Counted from the first letter of the stretch, positions 51,485-61,096 are shown. The stretch is 64,000 bases of DNA from Comamonas piscis (GCF_014109725.1 NZ_CP058554.1:3658001-3722000); one strand, 5' to 3'. The notes: generated by a model not told the origin, from the letters alone. Numbers and translations: made by a program.

Positions 51485-53671
51485 ATGACCCTTTCCCGCA
51501 CCTCCGCCCGCTCCGCTTCCTTCCACCCGCTGAGCTGCCTCCGCGCCATCCCGCTGGCGATCTCGCTGGCCATCGCCGTCTGGCCTGCAGCCGCCCAAAC
51601 CGCGCCCGATGCTGCCGCGCCCGACGTAACAGCCTCCGCCCCGGCCGCCGAGGCCGTGCTGCCCCAGGTCATCGTGCAAGAAAAAGCGCAGGAAATCGGC
51701 TACCAGCCCAAGCGCGCCACCACCGCCACCCGCAGCGATGCGGCGCTGCGCGATGTGCCCCAGGCCATTGCCGTGGTACCCGCCCAGGTGCTGCAGGACC
51801 AGCAGGTGCGCTCCATCGACGAGGCGCTCTACAACGTCAGCGGTATCACCCAGGCCAACACCTTGGGCGGCACGCAAGATGCGGTGATCAAGCGCGGCTT
51901 TGGCTTTAACCGCGATGGCTCCATCCTGCGCGATGGCATCCGCACCGTGCTGGCCCGCAACCTCACCTTCACGACCGAGCGGGTCGAAGTGCTCAAGGGC
52001 CCCAGCTCGGTGCTCTACGGCACCATGGACCCAGGCGGCGTGATCAACATGGTCACCAAAAAGCCCCAGCTCAGCTTTGCCGGCCAGGTAGGCGCCTCGC
52101 TGTCCAGCTACGGCGGCGGCGGTGCCTCGGTCGATCTGACCGGCCCCATCGGCGAGCAAGGCCTGGCCTACCGCTTTATCGCCGACACCAGCGATGTCGA
52201 CTACTGGCGCAACTTTGGCAAAAACCGCCAGACCGTCATCGCCCCGTCTCTGGCCTGGTATGGGCGCGACACCTATGTGCGCATGTCCTACGAGCACACC
52301 GACTATGAGCAGCCCTTTGACCGGGGCACGGTGATCGACAGCCGCACTGGCCGCCCGGTGGCCACCGACCGCCGCGAGCGCTTGGACGAGGCCTACAACC
52401 GCACCCTGGGCGATTCGGACTTCTTCACCGTGCAGGCCCAGCACAGCCTGAATTCGCAGTGGAAGCTGAACGCCGCCTACAGCTACAACCGCAATGGCTA
52501 TGACGACTACCAGGCCCGGCCGGTGTCGCTCAACCCCACCACCGGCATCCTCACGCGCCGGCCCGATGGCACCCGCGGCGCGCTCAGCCAGCAGCATGTG
52601 GGCCAGATCAACCTGGAAGGCAAGCTGCAAGCAGGCGGCATGACGCACGAGATCCTGGCCGGCTTCGACGCCGAGGACAGCAATATCTTCCGCCGCGACA
52701 TCATCCGGGGCAGCAACAGCGGCGGCTTCAATGTCTACGACCCGGTCTACGGCAACCTGCCCAATGCCACCAGCATTGACGAGGCGCAAAGCGCCCAGAG
52801 CGACAAGATCCGCCAGCAGGCACTGTTTGCGCAGGATTCAATCCGCCTGTCGCCCCAGTGGCTGCTGCAGCTGGCCGGGCGCTGGCAGCACTACGACCAG
52901 ATCGCCGGCAAGGGCCGGCCCTTTGTGGTCGGCAGCGAGGCGGACGGCAGCAAGTTTGTGCCGCGCGCCGGCCTGGTCTGGCAACCCAGTAGCGAATGGT
53001 CCATCTACGGCAGCTACAGCGAATCCTTCAAGCCGCAAAGCAGCATTGGCAGCGTCATCGGCACCCTGCCGCCCGAGACCGCCAAGGCCTGGGAGCTGGG
53101 CACCAAGTGGGAGTCGCCCGCAGGTATCACCGCCACCGCTGCGCTCTATGACATCCGCAAGCGCAATGTGGTGGTGAACGAGACCATCGACGGCCAAAGC
53201 TATGCCCGCGCCGTGGGCGGTGCCCGCTCGCGCGGCCTGGAGCTGGATGCCGCTGGCCGCCTGGGCAAGCAGTGGCAGCTGATTGGCACCTATGCCTACA
53301 CCGATGCCGCCGTGACCGACGACCCGCAATACCAGGACAACCGCCTGGCCAATGTGGCGCGCCACACCGCATCGCTGTTTGCCGCTTATGATTTTGCCGC
53401 CAGCAGCAGTGGCCGCTGGCGTGCCGGCGCCGGCCTGCGCCATGTGGGCCGCCGCGCGGGCGATGCCGCCAACAGCTTCAACAACGCCGGCTACACCGTG
53501 GCCGACAGCTTTGTGAGCTGGGAGCGCCCCTGGAGCGGCCGCGTCGTCAAGCTGCAGCTCAACGTCAAGAACCTGTTCGACAAGAACTATGTGAGCTCTT
53601 CGGGCAGCCCCATCTATGTGTCCCTGGGTGAGCGCCGCCAGGCCGTGCTGCGCGCGGTCGTTGATTTCTAA
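51485..53671 (+). CDS. TonB-dependent siderophore receptor
   Basis: A 728-residue outer-membrane receptor with a signal peptide (cleavage near PAAAQT), the plug LRDVPQAIAVVPAQVLQDQQ, GFGFNRDGSILRDGIRTVL, VEVLKGPSSVLYGTMDPGGVINMVTKKP, and a barrel ending RQAVLRAVVDF. It resembles ferrioxamine/ferrichrome-type receptors (FoxA/FhuA group). No STN domain is present. The reductase gene 42 bp downstream suggests that the imported ferric siderophore is reduced in the inner membrane. Confidence 0.93.
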   Translation: MTLSRTSARSASFHPLSCLRAIPLAISLAIAVWPAAAQTAPDAAAPDVTASAPAAEAVLPQVIVQEKAQEIGYQPKRATTATRSDAALRDVPQAIAVVPAQVLQDQQVRSIDEALYNVSGITQANTLGGTQDAVIKRGFGFNRDGSILRDGIRTVLARNLTFTTERVEVLKGPSSVLYGTMDPGGVINMVTKKPQLSFAGQVGASLSSYGGGGASVDLTGPIGEQGLAYRFIADTSDVDYWRNFGKNRQTVIAPSLAWYGRDTYVRMSYEHTDYEQPFDRGTVIDSRTGRPVATDRRERLDEAYNRTLGDSDFFTVQAQHSLNSQWKLNAAYSYNRNGYDDYQARPVSLNPTTGILTRRPDGTRGALSQQHVGQINLEGKLQAGGMTHEILAGFDAEDSNIFRRDIIRGSNSGGFNVYDPVYGNLPNATSIDEAQSAQSDKIRQQALFAQDSIRLSPQWLLQLAGRWQHYDQIAGKGRPFVVGSEADGSKFVPRAGLVWQPSSEWSIYGSYSESFKPQSSIGSVIGTLPPETAKAWELGTKWESPAGITATAALYDIRKRNVVVNETIDGQSYARAVGGARSRGLELDAAGRLGKQWQLIGTYAYTDAAVTDDPQYQDNRLANVARHTASLFAAYDFAASSSGRWRAGAGLRHVGRRAGDAANSFNNAGYTVADSFVSWERPWSGRVVKLQLNVKNLFDKNYVSSSGSPIYVSLGERRQAVLRAVVDF

Positions 53672-53713
53672 GCTTGAGCAGTCCGACAAAATCAAAAGAC
53701 AACAAAGACGAGC

Positions 53714-56386
53714 ATGTGGAGTTTTAAAAATATCTGGTTCCAGATCCACTGGCTGATCGGCATCACCGCAGGCACGGTGCTGATCGTCATTGGCCTCACG
53801 GGCGCCACCTATTCCTTCCAGGACGAAGTGCTGGACTGGGCCAACCCGGGGACCGCCAGCGTGCCGGTGCAGCAAAGCGCGGCGCTGACGCCGCCCCAGC
53901 TGCTGGCGGCAGTGCGGGCCAGCGGTGAGCAGCGCCGTATCGACCGCATTACCTTGTATGCCGAGCCCGGGCGCAGCGCCCAGCTCGCCTTTGCGCCGGA
54001 GAAGGGTGAGCGCCGGGGCCAGAGCGTCTACCTCAACCCCTACACCGGCGCCCAGCTGCCGGCACAAAGCGGCCGCGAGTTTTTTGAATGGAACGAGCGT
54101 CTGCACCGCTGGCTGCTGCTGCCGCGCGACGATGGCAAGCCGATAACCGGCAGCCTCTCGCTGTGCCTGCTGCTGCTGTCGCTGTCGGGCCTGTACCTGC
54201 GCTGGCCGGCCAAGCCACTGTCCTGGCGCAGCTGGCTCACCTTCAATGTGCGGCGCAAGGGCCGGCCGTTTCTCTGGGGCCTGCACTCGGTCGCCGGCAC
54301 CTGGGTGCTGGTGGTCTATGTGATGCTGACCCTCACCGGCATGTACTGGGCCTTTGATGCGGTGCGTGCGCCGGTGGACCGCTGGATGGGCGCGCCCTCC
54401 CGCGCAGCGGCCCGTGCCGAGCAATCGGCCGCGCAAGAGGCCGCCCGCAAGGCGCCGCCACTGAATATCGAGCCCGCTACGCTGGAGCCTGCCTGGCAAG
54501 GCTTTACGCAGCTGGCCAGCCAATGGCAGTTTGCGCAGATGCGCCTGCCCCAGCGCGCCGACCAGCCCGTGCAGTTCAGCTGGTGGGGCGCCGATGCCCC
54601 GCATGACCGGGCACGCAACCAGTTGAGCCTGAGCCTGGACGGCAGCGTGCAGCGCGACGACCGCTTTGCCGATCTGCCCGCCGGCCGCCGTGCGCTGGCC
54701 GCCATCTACCCGCTGCACACCGGCACCTATTTTGGGATGACGGGCCGCATCATCGTCACCGTTGCGGCGCTGATGATGCCGCTGTTCGCCATCACCGGCT
54801 GGCTGCTGTATTTGGAGCGGCGCCGCAAGTCCCGCGCCGCCGCCAAGGCCCAGCGCGCGCTGCTGGAGGGCGATGGCCCGCAGCCCAGCCCCGCTACCGG
54901 TGCCAACACCGGCGCCAGCATTGCCGTGGTCTACGCCAGCCAGGCAGGCCATGCCCAGCAACTGGCCGTGCGCACCGTCGCGCGCCTGCGCAGCGCCGGC
55001 CTGGCCGCGCAACTGCTGCCCGCCGCCAATCTGGACATGGCCCAGCTGCAGCCGCAGCGCCAGCTGCTCTGGGTAGCCAGTACCTTTGGCGAAGGCCAGC
55101 CACCCGACAGCGCCCGCCGCCTGGCGCGCCTGCTGCAGCAGGCCGAGGGCACGCCATTGGCGCACCAGCGCTTTGGCATGCTGGCCCTGGGGGACCGCCA
55201 GTACAGCCAGTTCTGCGGCTTTGGCCTGGGGCTGGCTGCACAGCTGGAGCGCCTAGGCGCCCAGCCCGTGTTTGCGCCCATCACCATGGATGCCGAAGAC
55301 GACAGCGCCTGGCAAGCCTGGCTGCAGGCCCTGGCCGCGCACTGGGGCGTGAACGCCGCACCCGCCACAGCGGCAGACAACGCCGCTGCCAGCGTGGCCG
55401 ATTCCGATGCGCCCGACGCCCTCTTCCTGCCCGCACAGCTGCTAAGCCGCCACCACCTCAACCCCGGCAGCAGCGGCCAGCCGCTCTACCAGGTGGAGCT
55501 GGCCTTTGCGCCTGCGCAAGCGCTGCAATGGCAGGCCGGTGGCCTGGTCGAGGTCAAGGCCGCACACGCGCCCGCCCAGGTCGATGCCTGGCTGCAGGCG
55601 CAGCAGCTTGATGGCAGCGCAGCCGTGCAATGGCGCGGCAGCGCCAGCAGCTTGCGCGATGCGCTCAGCGCCTCCGAGCTGCCCACGCTCTCGGCCCCTG
55701 CCACATCGGCCCAGGCCGTCGCCGACCAGCTGCATCCGCTGGCCCCGCGCAGCTATTCGCTGGCCTCCCTGCCGGCCGATGGCCGCATTCGCCTCTATGT
55801 GCGCCAAACCCTGCGCGAGCAGCCAGGTGCTGCCCCGCAGCTGGGCCTGGCGTCGGGCTGGCTCACGGCGCATGCGGCGCTGGGCAGCAGCATCGCGCTG
55901 CGCCTGGTCGACAACCCCGGCTTTGCGCCGCTGGTCGGCGATGCGCGGCCCGCCATCTTCATGGGCAATGGCTCGGGCTACGCCGGCCTGCGCGGCCACC
56001 TGCGCCACCGTATCGCCCAGGGCCAGTTCGACAACTGGCTGGTCTTTGGCGAGCGCCGCCGCGCCCATGACTCCTATGCCGAAGACGAGGTCTGCGTCTG
56101 GCAGGCGCATGGCCAGATCGAGCGCGCCGACTACGCGTACTCGCGCGACGCCCGTGATGCCCGCGTGCAGGCCGCTGGGCAAGGCCCGCACTGTTACGTG
56201 CAAGACGCTTTGCGCGCCGCTGCCGAACCGCTCAAAGCCTGGCTGGCCCGTGGCGCCGTCATTTACGTCTGCGGCAGCTATGACGGCATGGCCACCGGGG
56301 TGGACCAGGCGCTGACCGAGCTGCTGGGCGAAGAAGGGCTGAACGCGTTGATTGACGAGGGGCGGTATCGGCGGGATGTGTATTGA
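53714..56386 (+). CDS. PepSY/flavodoxin/ferredoxin-reductase fusion (siderophore-iron reductase)
   Basis: An 890-residue membrane flavoreductase. The PepSY-associated membrane region spans about 1-380, with helices at IHWLIGITAGTVLIVIGLTGA, SLCLLLLSLSGLYLRW, WVLVVYVMLTLTGMYWAF and VAALMMPLFAITGWLLYL. A flavodoxin domain follows (about 400-545, VVYASQAGHAQQLA, STFGEGQPPDSAR), then a CysJ-like FAD/NADPH domain (about 570-890, PRSYSLASLPADGRI, FMGNGSGYAGLRG, YVCGSYDGMATGVDQAL). It is arranged as in ferric-siderophore reductases that move electrons from NADPH through FAD and FMN to periplasmic iron. It is probably cotranscribed with the receptor. Confidence 0.92.
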   Translation: MWSFKNIWFQIHWLIGITAGTVLIVIGLTGATYSFQDEVLDWANPGTASVPVQQSAALTPPQLLAAVRASGEQRRIDRITLYAEPGRSAQLAFAPEKGERRGQSVYLNPYTGAQLPAQSGREFFEWNERLHRWLLLPRDDGKPITGSLSLCLLLLSLSGLYLRWPAKPLSWRSWLTFNVRRKGRPFLWGLHSVAGTWVLVVYVMLTLTGMYWAFDAVRAPVDRWMGAPSRAAARAEQSAAQEAARKAPPLNIEPATLEPAWQGFTQLASQWQFAQMRLPQRADQPVQFSWWGADAPHDRARNQLSLSLDGSVQRDDRFADLPAGRRALAAIYPLHTGTYFGMTGRIIVTVAALMMPLFAITGWLLYLERRRKSRAAAKAQRALLEGDGPQPSPATGANTGASIAVVYASQAGHAQQLAVRTVARLRSAGLAAQLLPAANLDMAQLQPQRQLLWVASTFGEGQPPDSARRLARLLQQAEGTPLAHQRFGMLALGDRQYSQFCGFGLGLAAQLERLGAQPVFAPITMDAEDDSAWQAWLQALAAHWGVNAAPATAADNAAASVADSDAPDALFLPAQLLSRHHLNPGSSGQPLYQVELAFAPAQALQWQAGGLVEVKAAHAPAQVDAWLQAQQLDGSAAVQWRGSASSLRDALSASELPTLSAPATSAQAVADQLHPLAPRSYSLASLPADGRIRLYVRQTLREQPGAAPQLGLASGWLTAHAALGSSIALRLVDNPGFAPLVGDARPAIFMGNGSGYAGLRGHLRHRIAQGQFDNWLVFGERRRAHDSYAEDEVCVWQAHGQIERADYAYSRDARDARVQAAGQGPHCYVQDALRAAAEPLKAWLARGAVIYVCGSYDGMATGVDQALTELLGEEGLNALIDEGRYRRDVY

Positions 56387-56437
56387 GTGGCGAGGCCCTG
56401 GCGGGCCGACCGCCACACCCAAAACTAGACGCAAACA

Positions 56438-56467
56438 GGGCAGTGCTTTTAAGCACTGCCCTTTTTT
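56438..56467. terminator. Terminator after the reductase
   Basis: GGGCAGTGCTT (56438-56448) and AAGCACTGCCC (56451-56461) form a perfect 11-bp stem with a TT loop, followed by TTTTTT. Confidence 0.93.
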
Positions 56468-56554
56468 CTTGCGCCTTAGGTTGACGGTGCTCGCTCAACC
56501 TACGGTCCTCTGGTTGCACAAAACTTGATATTCCTAGGACCGGACCTGCAGAGC

Positions 56555-56929
56555 CTATGGAAGCTGCGTCCTCAACCTGTCCCACCAAGTCGGCGGGATG
56601 CGGATGAGATGCTGCGCTTCATCCCCCCACATAAACTGCTCACAGGCTCCCTTCGGGCATATCCAGTGGGGACGCGGAAAATAATCATTATATGCAGAGT
56701 ACTGAATGATCATAAGACCATTTTCATTATCGTAGATCCGCACCATATATAGCTTATCAAAATTCAATACAATTTCTCGCAATAGATATCGTTTTGCAAT
56801 ATACCGACCATCGTCCGATGGATATTCAGAAATTAAAATCGCGTTTCTTTTTTCATAAATTTTAAGCCAGTTATATGAAACAAAAGCAGCTGACATCAGA
56901 AGAAATATCGCTATTTTAAGTGGCTTCAT
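56555..56929 (-). CDS. Small AT-rich protein with N-terminal membrane anchor
   Basis: A 124-residue protein with a hydrophobic N-terminus (KIAIFLLMSAAFVSYNW), then a beta-rich region (ISEYPSDDGRYIAKRYLLREIVLNFDKLYMVRIYDNEN). The ATG overlaps the stop of the DUF6402 gene by ATGA, so the pair is coupled. I recognise no family. By position it could be the immunity or tethering partner of the DUF6402 protein. Base composition is AT-rich, unlike the flanking genes. Confidence 0.6.
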   Translation of the reverse strand: MKPLKIAIFLLMSAAFVSYNWLKIYEKRNAILISEYPSDDGRYIAKRYLLREIVLNFDKLYMVRIYDNENGLMIIQYSAYNDYFPRPHWICPKGACEQFMWGDEAQHLIRIPPTWWDRLRTQLP

Positions 56930-57879
56930 AGCATTGAAAACGAAATATCCACCTGATCAACTCTAGAGTCAGAAAATACCAAGAAATCCATTCCTCTTCC
57001 ACTTTTGATTCTATAATCTCTTAATGAACCATTGGTAAACATACTGCAGAACGGGGCCACCCCAAGCCGATAGACCTCGCTTTCGGTCCAACAGGCCAAC
57101 CACTGGAAGCCTGAAAAATCAAAGACATCTCTGATATAAATCTCGACTTCCGAAATATAAATAAACCCGTCTGCCACCACCGCTTTACGAATCGCCGCCA
57201 TCACATTAAATCTTCCCAATGCGGCTGCCAGCGCATCTGGCGTCTCAAATATACTTCCTTGCCTATACCTTTGAAATTGCCACTTGAAGTGCAAGCTCTT
57301 AATATCCAAATGGGAATTATCGATCACTAAATTTGTCTTCTCTGAAATCACTACATTCGCAAAATTTGCCAAAATTCGTTTTTTTATCGCATCTCGCGCT
57401 TTGGGCGTATTAAGTATTGTTTTCAACTGATTGATGGCATTGATCGCCCTCGGAAAGCTCTCAACCCAGTCCATGGTCACTATTCCAGTGCTGTAGGCGC
57501 CGTACTCATCAGCAGATATACTTCCATCTGCTGCTGCTTCTGTCATTACTTTCGCGGCCCCGTTCAGCCGAAATTCCATCAGATTGGCGCCCTGATGCCA
57601 GCCTTTTTTACGCATCGTACTGGGTATATCCTCAGGCCCATACGCTAGCGATTCGGCAATTCGATTAATGTCGTCCACGCCACCGTTCATCATCGACGGC
57701 GAAAGAGGATGGGCTATCTCCCGCAAAGCACCAAATTTTTCGGCAACATTGGAAAAATTGTGCATTCCAAGCGGACCGGGTACCCGGCAGTATCCAGCGA
57801 CGCCATGGGCACCGGGGGCATTCGGGTGGATGAACTCAGAACTATCCACCAACGACTGAAATTCCCTGAAGTAAGTCAT
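56926..57879 (-). CDS. DUF6402 family protein
   Basis: A 317-residue protein with the DUF6402 pattern in its C-terminal half: RKAVVADGFIYISEVEIYIRDVFDFSGFQWLACW, then SLRDYRIKSGRGMDFLVFSD. In other beta- and gammaproteobacteria such genes occur beside type VI secretion (VgrG, PAAR) genes and are suspected to be effector-linked. No secretion gene lies in the window. AAAGGAATTCAT precedes the ATG at 57879 and decides the start over a longer frame. Codon use is AT-rich, so the gene was probably acquired with its partner. Confidence 0.75.
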   Translation of the reverse strand: MTYFREFQSLVDSSEFIHPNAPGAHGVAGYCRVPGPLGMHNFSNVAEKFGALREIAHPLSPSMMNGGVDDINRIAESLAYGPEDIPSTMRKKGWHQGANLMEFRLNGAAKVMTEAAADGSISADEYGAYSTGIVTMDWVESFPRAINAINQLKTILNTPKARDAIKKRILANFANVVISEKTNLVIDNSHLDIKSLHFKWQFQRYRQGSIFETPDALAAALGRFNVMAAIRKAVVADGFIYISEVEIYIRDVFDFSGFQWLACWTESEVYRLGVAPFCSMFTNGSLRDYRIKSGRGMDFLVFSDSRVDQVDISFSML

Positions 57880-58010
57880 ATGAATTCCTTTAAAAGGATC
57901 CAATGCTACTATCAAATAAATATGATCGATAGCTTTTTACAACTCATCTCAAAGGCCTGCAGCTAAGGCCGGATAAGCTGGTGCCCTTCTCCCTTCTGAC
58001 TGCGTCCGCC

Positions 58011-58478
58011 ATGCCTCCAACCCCACCCCCTCTCGCCATCCGCCCCCTGGTCGATGCCGACCTGGCCGCGCTGCTCGCGCTGTACACCCATCTGCACCCT
58101 GCAGACGATGCCCGCCCGCCGCAGCCGGAGGTTCAAGCCATCTGGCAAGGCTTGATGGCGGATCCCAGCAATCGGTACCTGGGCGGCTTTGTCGGCACGC
58201 AGTTGGTCAGCAGCTGTGTGCTGCTGGTCATCCCCAACCTCACGCGCGGCTGCCGGCACTATGCCTTGATCGAGAACGTCGTCACCCATGCCGACCACCG
58301 GCAGCGCGGCTATGGCCGAGCGCTGCTGCATGCAGCCCTGGCGCATGTCTGGGACAAGAACTGCTACAAGGCCATGCTGATGACCGGCAGCAAGGACGAG
58401 AGCACCTTGCGCTTTTATGCCGACGCAGGTTTTGACGGCCATGACAAGCAGGCCTTCGTAGCGCGGCCTCCCGCATGA
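58011..58478 (+). CDS. GNAT family N-acetyltransferase
   Basis: A 155-residue acetyltransferase: IRPLVDADLAALLALYTHLHP, then LIENVVTHADHRQRGYGRALLHAAL with the acetyl-CoA loop QRGYGRA, and a closing STLRFYADAGFDGHDKQAF. The substrate is unknown. I start at the ATG at 58011; one ten codons earlier is possible. Its last four bases overlap the next ATG. Confidence 0.88.
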   Translation: MPPTPPPLAIRPLVDADLAALLALYTHLHPADDARPPQPEVQAIWQGLMADPSNRYLGGFVGTQLVSSCVLLVIPNLTRGCRHYALIENVVTHADHRQRGYGRALLHAALAHVWDKNCYKAMLMTGSKDESTLRFYADAGFDGHDKQAFVARPPA

Positions 58479-58876
58479 AATCCACAGCCTCCATCGTCCT
58501 GGCGGCCAGGGTGTTTGCGCTGGGCTTTTTCGGCCTGACTTTGTACTGCTCAGCGGTCTATCTGCTGCTGCGTGATGTTCTCGGGCTGCAGATGGTGTTC
58601 GGCGGGCTCTACCGCATGTTCATGTACCACGCCAAACATCCCTTCCAGTACATCGCCCTCTTCTGCGCGGTGTTTGCGGCGGGCTTGGCGTTGATCTTGG
58701 GTTGCTGGCCGAGATCAAGGCAGTGGCCGGCTTGGGCGTTGACGGCGTTGGTGCTGCTGCTTACCTTACTGCTAGGCTCCGCCTTGGGTGGTGCGCTGTG
58801 GTCGCTGCACGATATGCAGGCGGGGTATTTCCCGCCGAGCCACCGCCTTTGGCAGCAGGTGGGTTGGGCGATGCCA
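58475..58876 (+). pseudogene. Membrane protein, probably truncated by the APH gene
   Basis: About 134 residues look real: three or four membrane helices (VLAARVFALGFFGLTLYCSAVYLLL, YIALFCAVFAAGLALILG, LTALVLLLTLLLGSALGG) then DMQAGYFPPSHRLWQQVGWAMP. After that the frame continues to 59302, but only as the complement of the phosphotransferase gene, so the native C-terminal helix is missing. The start overlaps the GNAT stop by ATGA. Confidence 0.65.
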
Positions 58877-59713
58877 TCACCACGCCAGCGCCTGTTGAGC
58901 GAGATGTGCTACTGCCAGCTGCTCGTTGGCCTGGGTGCGCAACCCGTCCTCCAGAAACCAAGCTGCAGACAAGGCGGCATGGGCCATCACCCATCTGAGC
59001 AATCGCTGACGCTCCAGCCCTGCAACGTCGATCACTATCGCCAACTGCCTCGCAAAGCGCAGCGGGTCAGTGCTAGTTTTCAGGTCAGGGTTGCACAGAA
59101 CATTCACGTAGTCGTAATAGCGTTCACCCCTGACGCGCTTGGGATCTATCGCAAGCCAGCCACGCTGATCGAAGTCCAGGATATTGCTATGGTGTGCATC
59201 TCCATGCAGGACGACCTGCTCACGCTGATCACACAGCAGCGCACGGGCCACCCATGCGCATTCCGCCATCAGACTTCCTTCCCGCTGTGCCATAGGCGCT
59301 AGCGATCTAAAAAAATCCGCCAGTGGCAGCAGATTTTGAGGTGGCGCAGAGGGTCTGTTTGCATGCAGTTGGCGAAGGGTGAGGCAGGTACAGGTAGTCG
59401 CTGCGTCATCTTCCCCCTCTAAAGCCATGCGCAGTAGGTGCTTTGTGCCTGTTGCCCGCTCCATCAGCAGCGCTCCTGAATCCGGGTCGCGGGCATAAAT
59501 GCGAGCAGCGCCTTTGCCATCCCACCATTGAAGGACTTGGCCGCCGATGCGTTCGTCAAGGTTTTGGCTGATTTTGATCATCGCCAGAAGGCCTTCCTGC
59601 GTCCCGGAGAGCCTCACAGGCAGAAGCTGACTGGTAGGGGTCACAAAGGGCTTACCAGCGGGCTGTGCGTTCCAGCGTTGCAGGTAGGCATCGAATAGGC
59701 TGAGGTCGGACAT
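58877..59713 (-). CDS. APH(6)-type aminoglycoside phosphotransferase family protein
   Basis: A 278-residue kinase of the streptomycin 6-phosphotransferase/hydroxyurea kinase type. It shows the ATP-side LAMIKISQNLDERIGG, the catalytic loop VVLHGDAHHSNILDF (HGDAHHSN at 170-177), and the metal-binding WLAIDPKRVRGERYYDYVN with Asp190. The start at 59713 (MSDLSLF) fits family length; a longer frame goes to 59752. Homologues can inactivate streptomycin but many chromosomal copies have no proven drug target. Its end replaces the 3' end of the membrane protein gene. Confidence 0.85.
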   Translation of the reverse strand: MSDLSLFDAYLQRWNAQPAGKPFVTPTSQLLPVRLSGTQEGLLAMIKISQNLDERIGGQVLQWWDGKGAARIYARDPDSGALLMERATGTKHLLRMALEGEDDAATTCTCLTLRQLHANRPSAPPQNLLPLADFFRSLAPMAQREGSLMAECAWVARALLCDQREQVVLHGDAHHSNILDFDQRGWLAIDPKRVRGERYYDYVNVLCNPDLKTSTDPLRFARQLAIVIDVAGLERQRLLRWVMAHAALSAAWFLEDGLRTQANEQLAVAHLAQQALAW

Positions 59714-59872
59714 CCCTCTGATTTTCGTAGAAGCTGCATGGCTTGCCGCCATAAGGACCCGTCACGCTGATGCGCGCGTGTGATTCATCCCGGCAATCTT
59801 GCAGCCCTGGTTGTCCGCCAGGGCACGATCGCCGAGGATCCTCTGAGCACAGATTCTGCAATCGCTTCGCGC

Positions 59873-60301
59873 CTAGTCCTTGGGCACAAGTATCTTCATG
59901 ACGGCCGACCCCGTCAGCACCGACTCGTCGCCCACAAAAATTGCGCCTTGTACAAAAGCAAGCGATGCCGTCGCGCGCACAACATGTCCACGCGCCTCCA
60001 CAAAGGCCCCGGGGTGCACAGCGGCTACGAACTGGCAATCCATCTGCACGGTGACACAGGTTTTTCGCTCGCAATGCTCCCAAGCAATTGCACTGAGGGC
60101 ATGGTCCATCAACGACATCAGAAAGCCGCCATGGACTATGCCGGCTGGGTTGGCGTGCCTGGCACTTGTGAGCACGCCGTAGCGCCACGCAGTGCCAACC
60201 TTCTTCGTCCAAAGCGGGCCAATGGTTCCCACAAAACCCGGCAGATCACGCTGCTTCCAACCTGACATTGCAAGAGACGGGTCGTTGATGCTTTCATTCA
60301 T
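59873..60301 (-). CDS. PaaI family hotdog thioesterase
   Basis: A 142-residue hotdog-fold thioesterase with HANPAGIVHGGFLMSLMDHALSAIAWE (the catalytic region with HGG and MDHA) and VTVQMDCQFVAAVHPGAFVEARGHVVRATASLAFVQGAIF. It hydrolyses acyl- or aryl-CoA thioesters, commonly as a salvage step in aromatic acid breakdown. It lies behind the IclR regulator on the same strand, opposite the acyl-CoA ligase operon. Confidence 0.88.
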   Translation of the reverse strand: MNESINDPSLAMSGWKQRDLPGFVGTIGPLWTKKVGTAWRYGVLTSARHANPAGIVHGGFLMSLMDHALSAIAWEHCERKTCVTVQMDCQFVAAVHPGAFVEARGHVVRATASLAFVQGAIFVGDESVLTGSAVMKILVPKD

Positions 60302-60313
60302 GGTTGTCTACCT

Positions 60314-61096
60314 TTACGCCAGGAATTGCGTCAGTGATGCAGCATGTCCCTGAAGCTGTTTGGCGACCTGCTGGCCTTGCGTGACTGACAGCCCTTCAGC
60401 CATCCCTGCTGCGACCAAGGAATGGGTCATCCGGCCAAGACGGTCCAGCACGGGAATGGCAATGACCACAACACCTGTGATGTAGTTGTTGCGGTCGATG
60501 CTGAAGCCTTTCTTCCGAACCGCTTCGACCTCCGCGCTCCACACCTCAAAGTCTGGCGCCTTGTCCCAGCGTAGGGCCTTGAACTTCCGCTCCAACTCCT
60601 TCGGGCTCGCAGCGCTGTACGCCGCAACAAGGCGACCCGTTGCGCTGATGAGTGCAGGGAATCGGCTTCCCACATCCACGTGAAGGCTGAAGGGTGTGTG
60701 CGATCGAGACAGGGCAAGAACCACCATGTGCTCCAGGCCGGAGACCTCCACGCCGATCGTGGTCAGACCCCAATCCTCTGACACCTGATCGAGCATGGGC
60801 TGAACCAAGGTGGGGAAAGGATTGCGCTCAATCACGCTCTTGGCCAGCGTCAACATGCCCACGCCCAGCGAATAGCGCTTGGTCTCAACGTCCACGCTCA
60901 CCAGGTCTTCCGCAACCAATGCACGAAGGATGTGCAAAGCCGTGCTGGTGACCAGCCCCAGCTCTTCTGAGATCACTTTCAAGGTCAGCGGACTAGAGGT
61001 TTTCCCCAGGAGACGAAGGATGGAAACTGCCCTTGTGACCGCAGGCACATCGCGGATGCGTGCGCCATCTTTAGCGGGTTTTTCTTCTGTAGCCAT
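60314..61096 (-). CDS. IclR-family transcriptional regulator
   Basis: A 260-residue IclR protein: N-terminal winged helix (about 18-78, VTRAVSILRLLGKTSSPLTLKVISEELGLVTSTALHILRALVAED) and the effector domain (SRSHTPFSLHVDVGSRFPALISATGRLVAAY, IDRNNYITGVVVIAIPVLD). It is divergent from the acyl-CoA ligase/dehydratase operon and probably controls it. The ATG at 61096 has AAGGAG 13 nt upstream; the longer frame to 61135 has no similarity. Confidence 0.92.
   Translation of the reverse strand: MATEEKPAKDGARIRDVPAVTRAVSILRLLGKTSSPLTLKVISEELGLVTSTALHILRALVAEDLVSVDVETKRYSLGVGMLTLAKSVIERNPFPTLVQPMLDQVSEDWGLTTIGVEVSGLEHMVVLALSRSHTPFSLHVDVGSRFPALISATGRLVAAYSAASPKELERKFKALRWDKAPDFEVWSAEVEAVRKKGFSIDRNNYITGVVVIAIPVLDRLGRMTHSLVAAGMAEGLSVTQGQQVAKQLQGHAASLTQFLA

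Noticed and set aside
52838..55165. 775-codon minus-strand frame across a receptor and the reductase gene
   Set aside because: It crosses two well-supported plus-strand genes and their gap; low-complexity translation.
58877..59302. C-terminal extension of the membrane protein frame
   Set aside because: It is only the complement of the APH(6)-like gene, so it is not counted as native protein.
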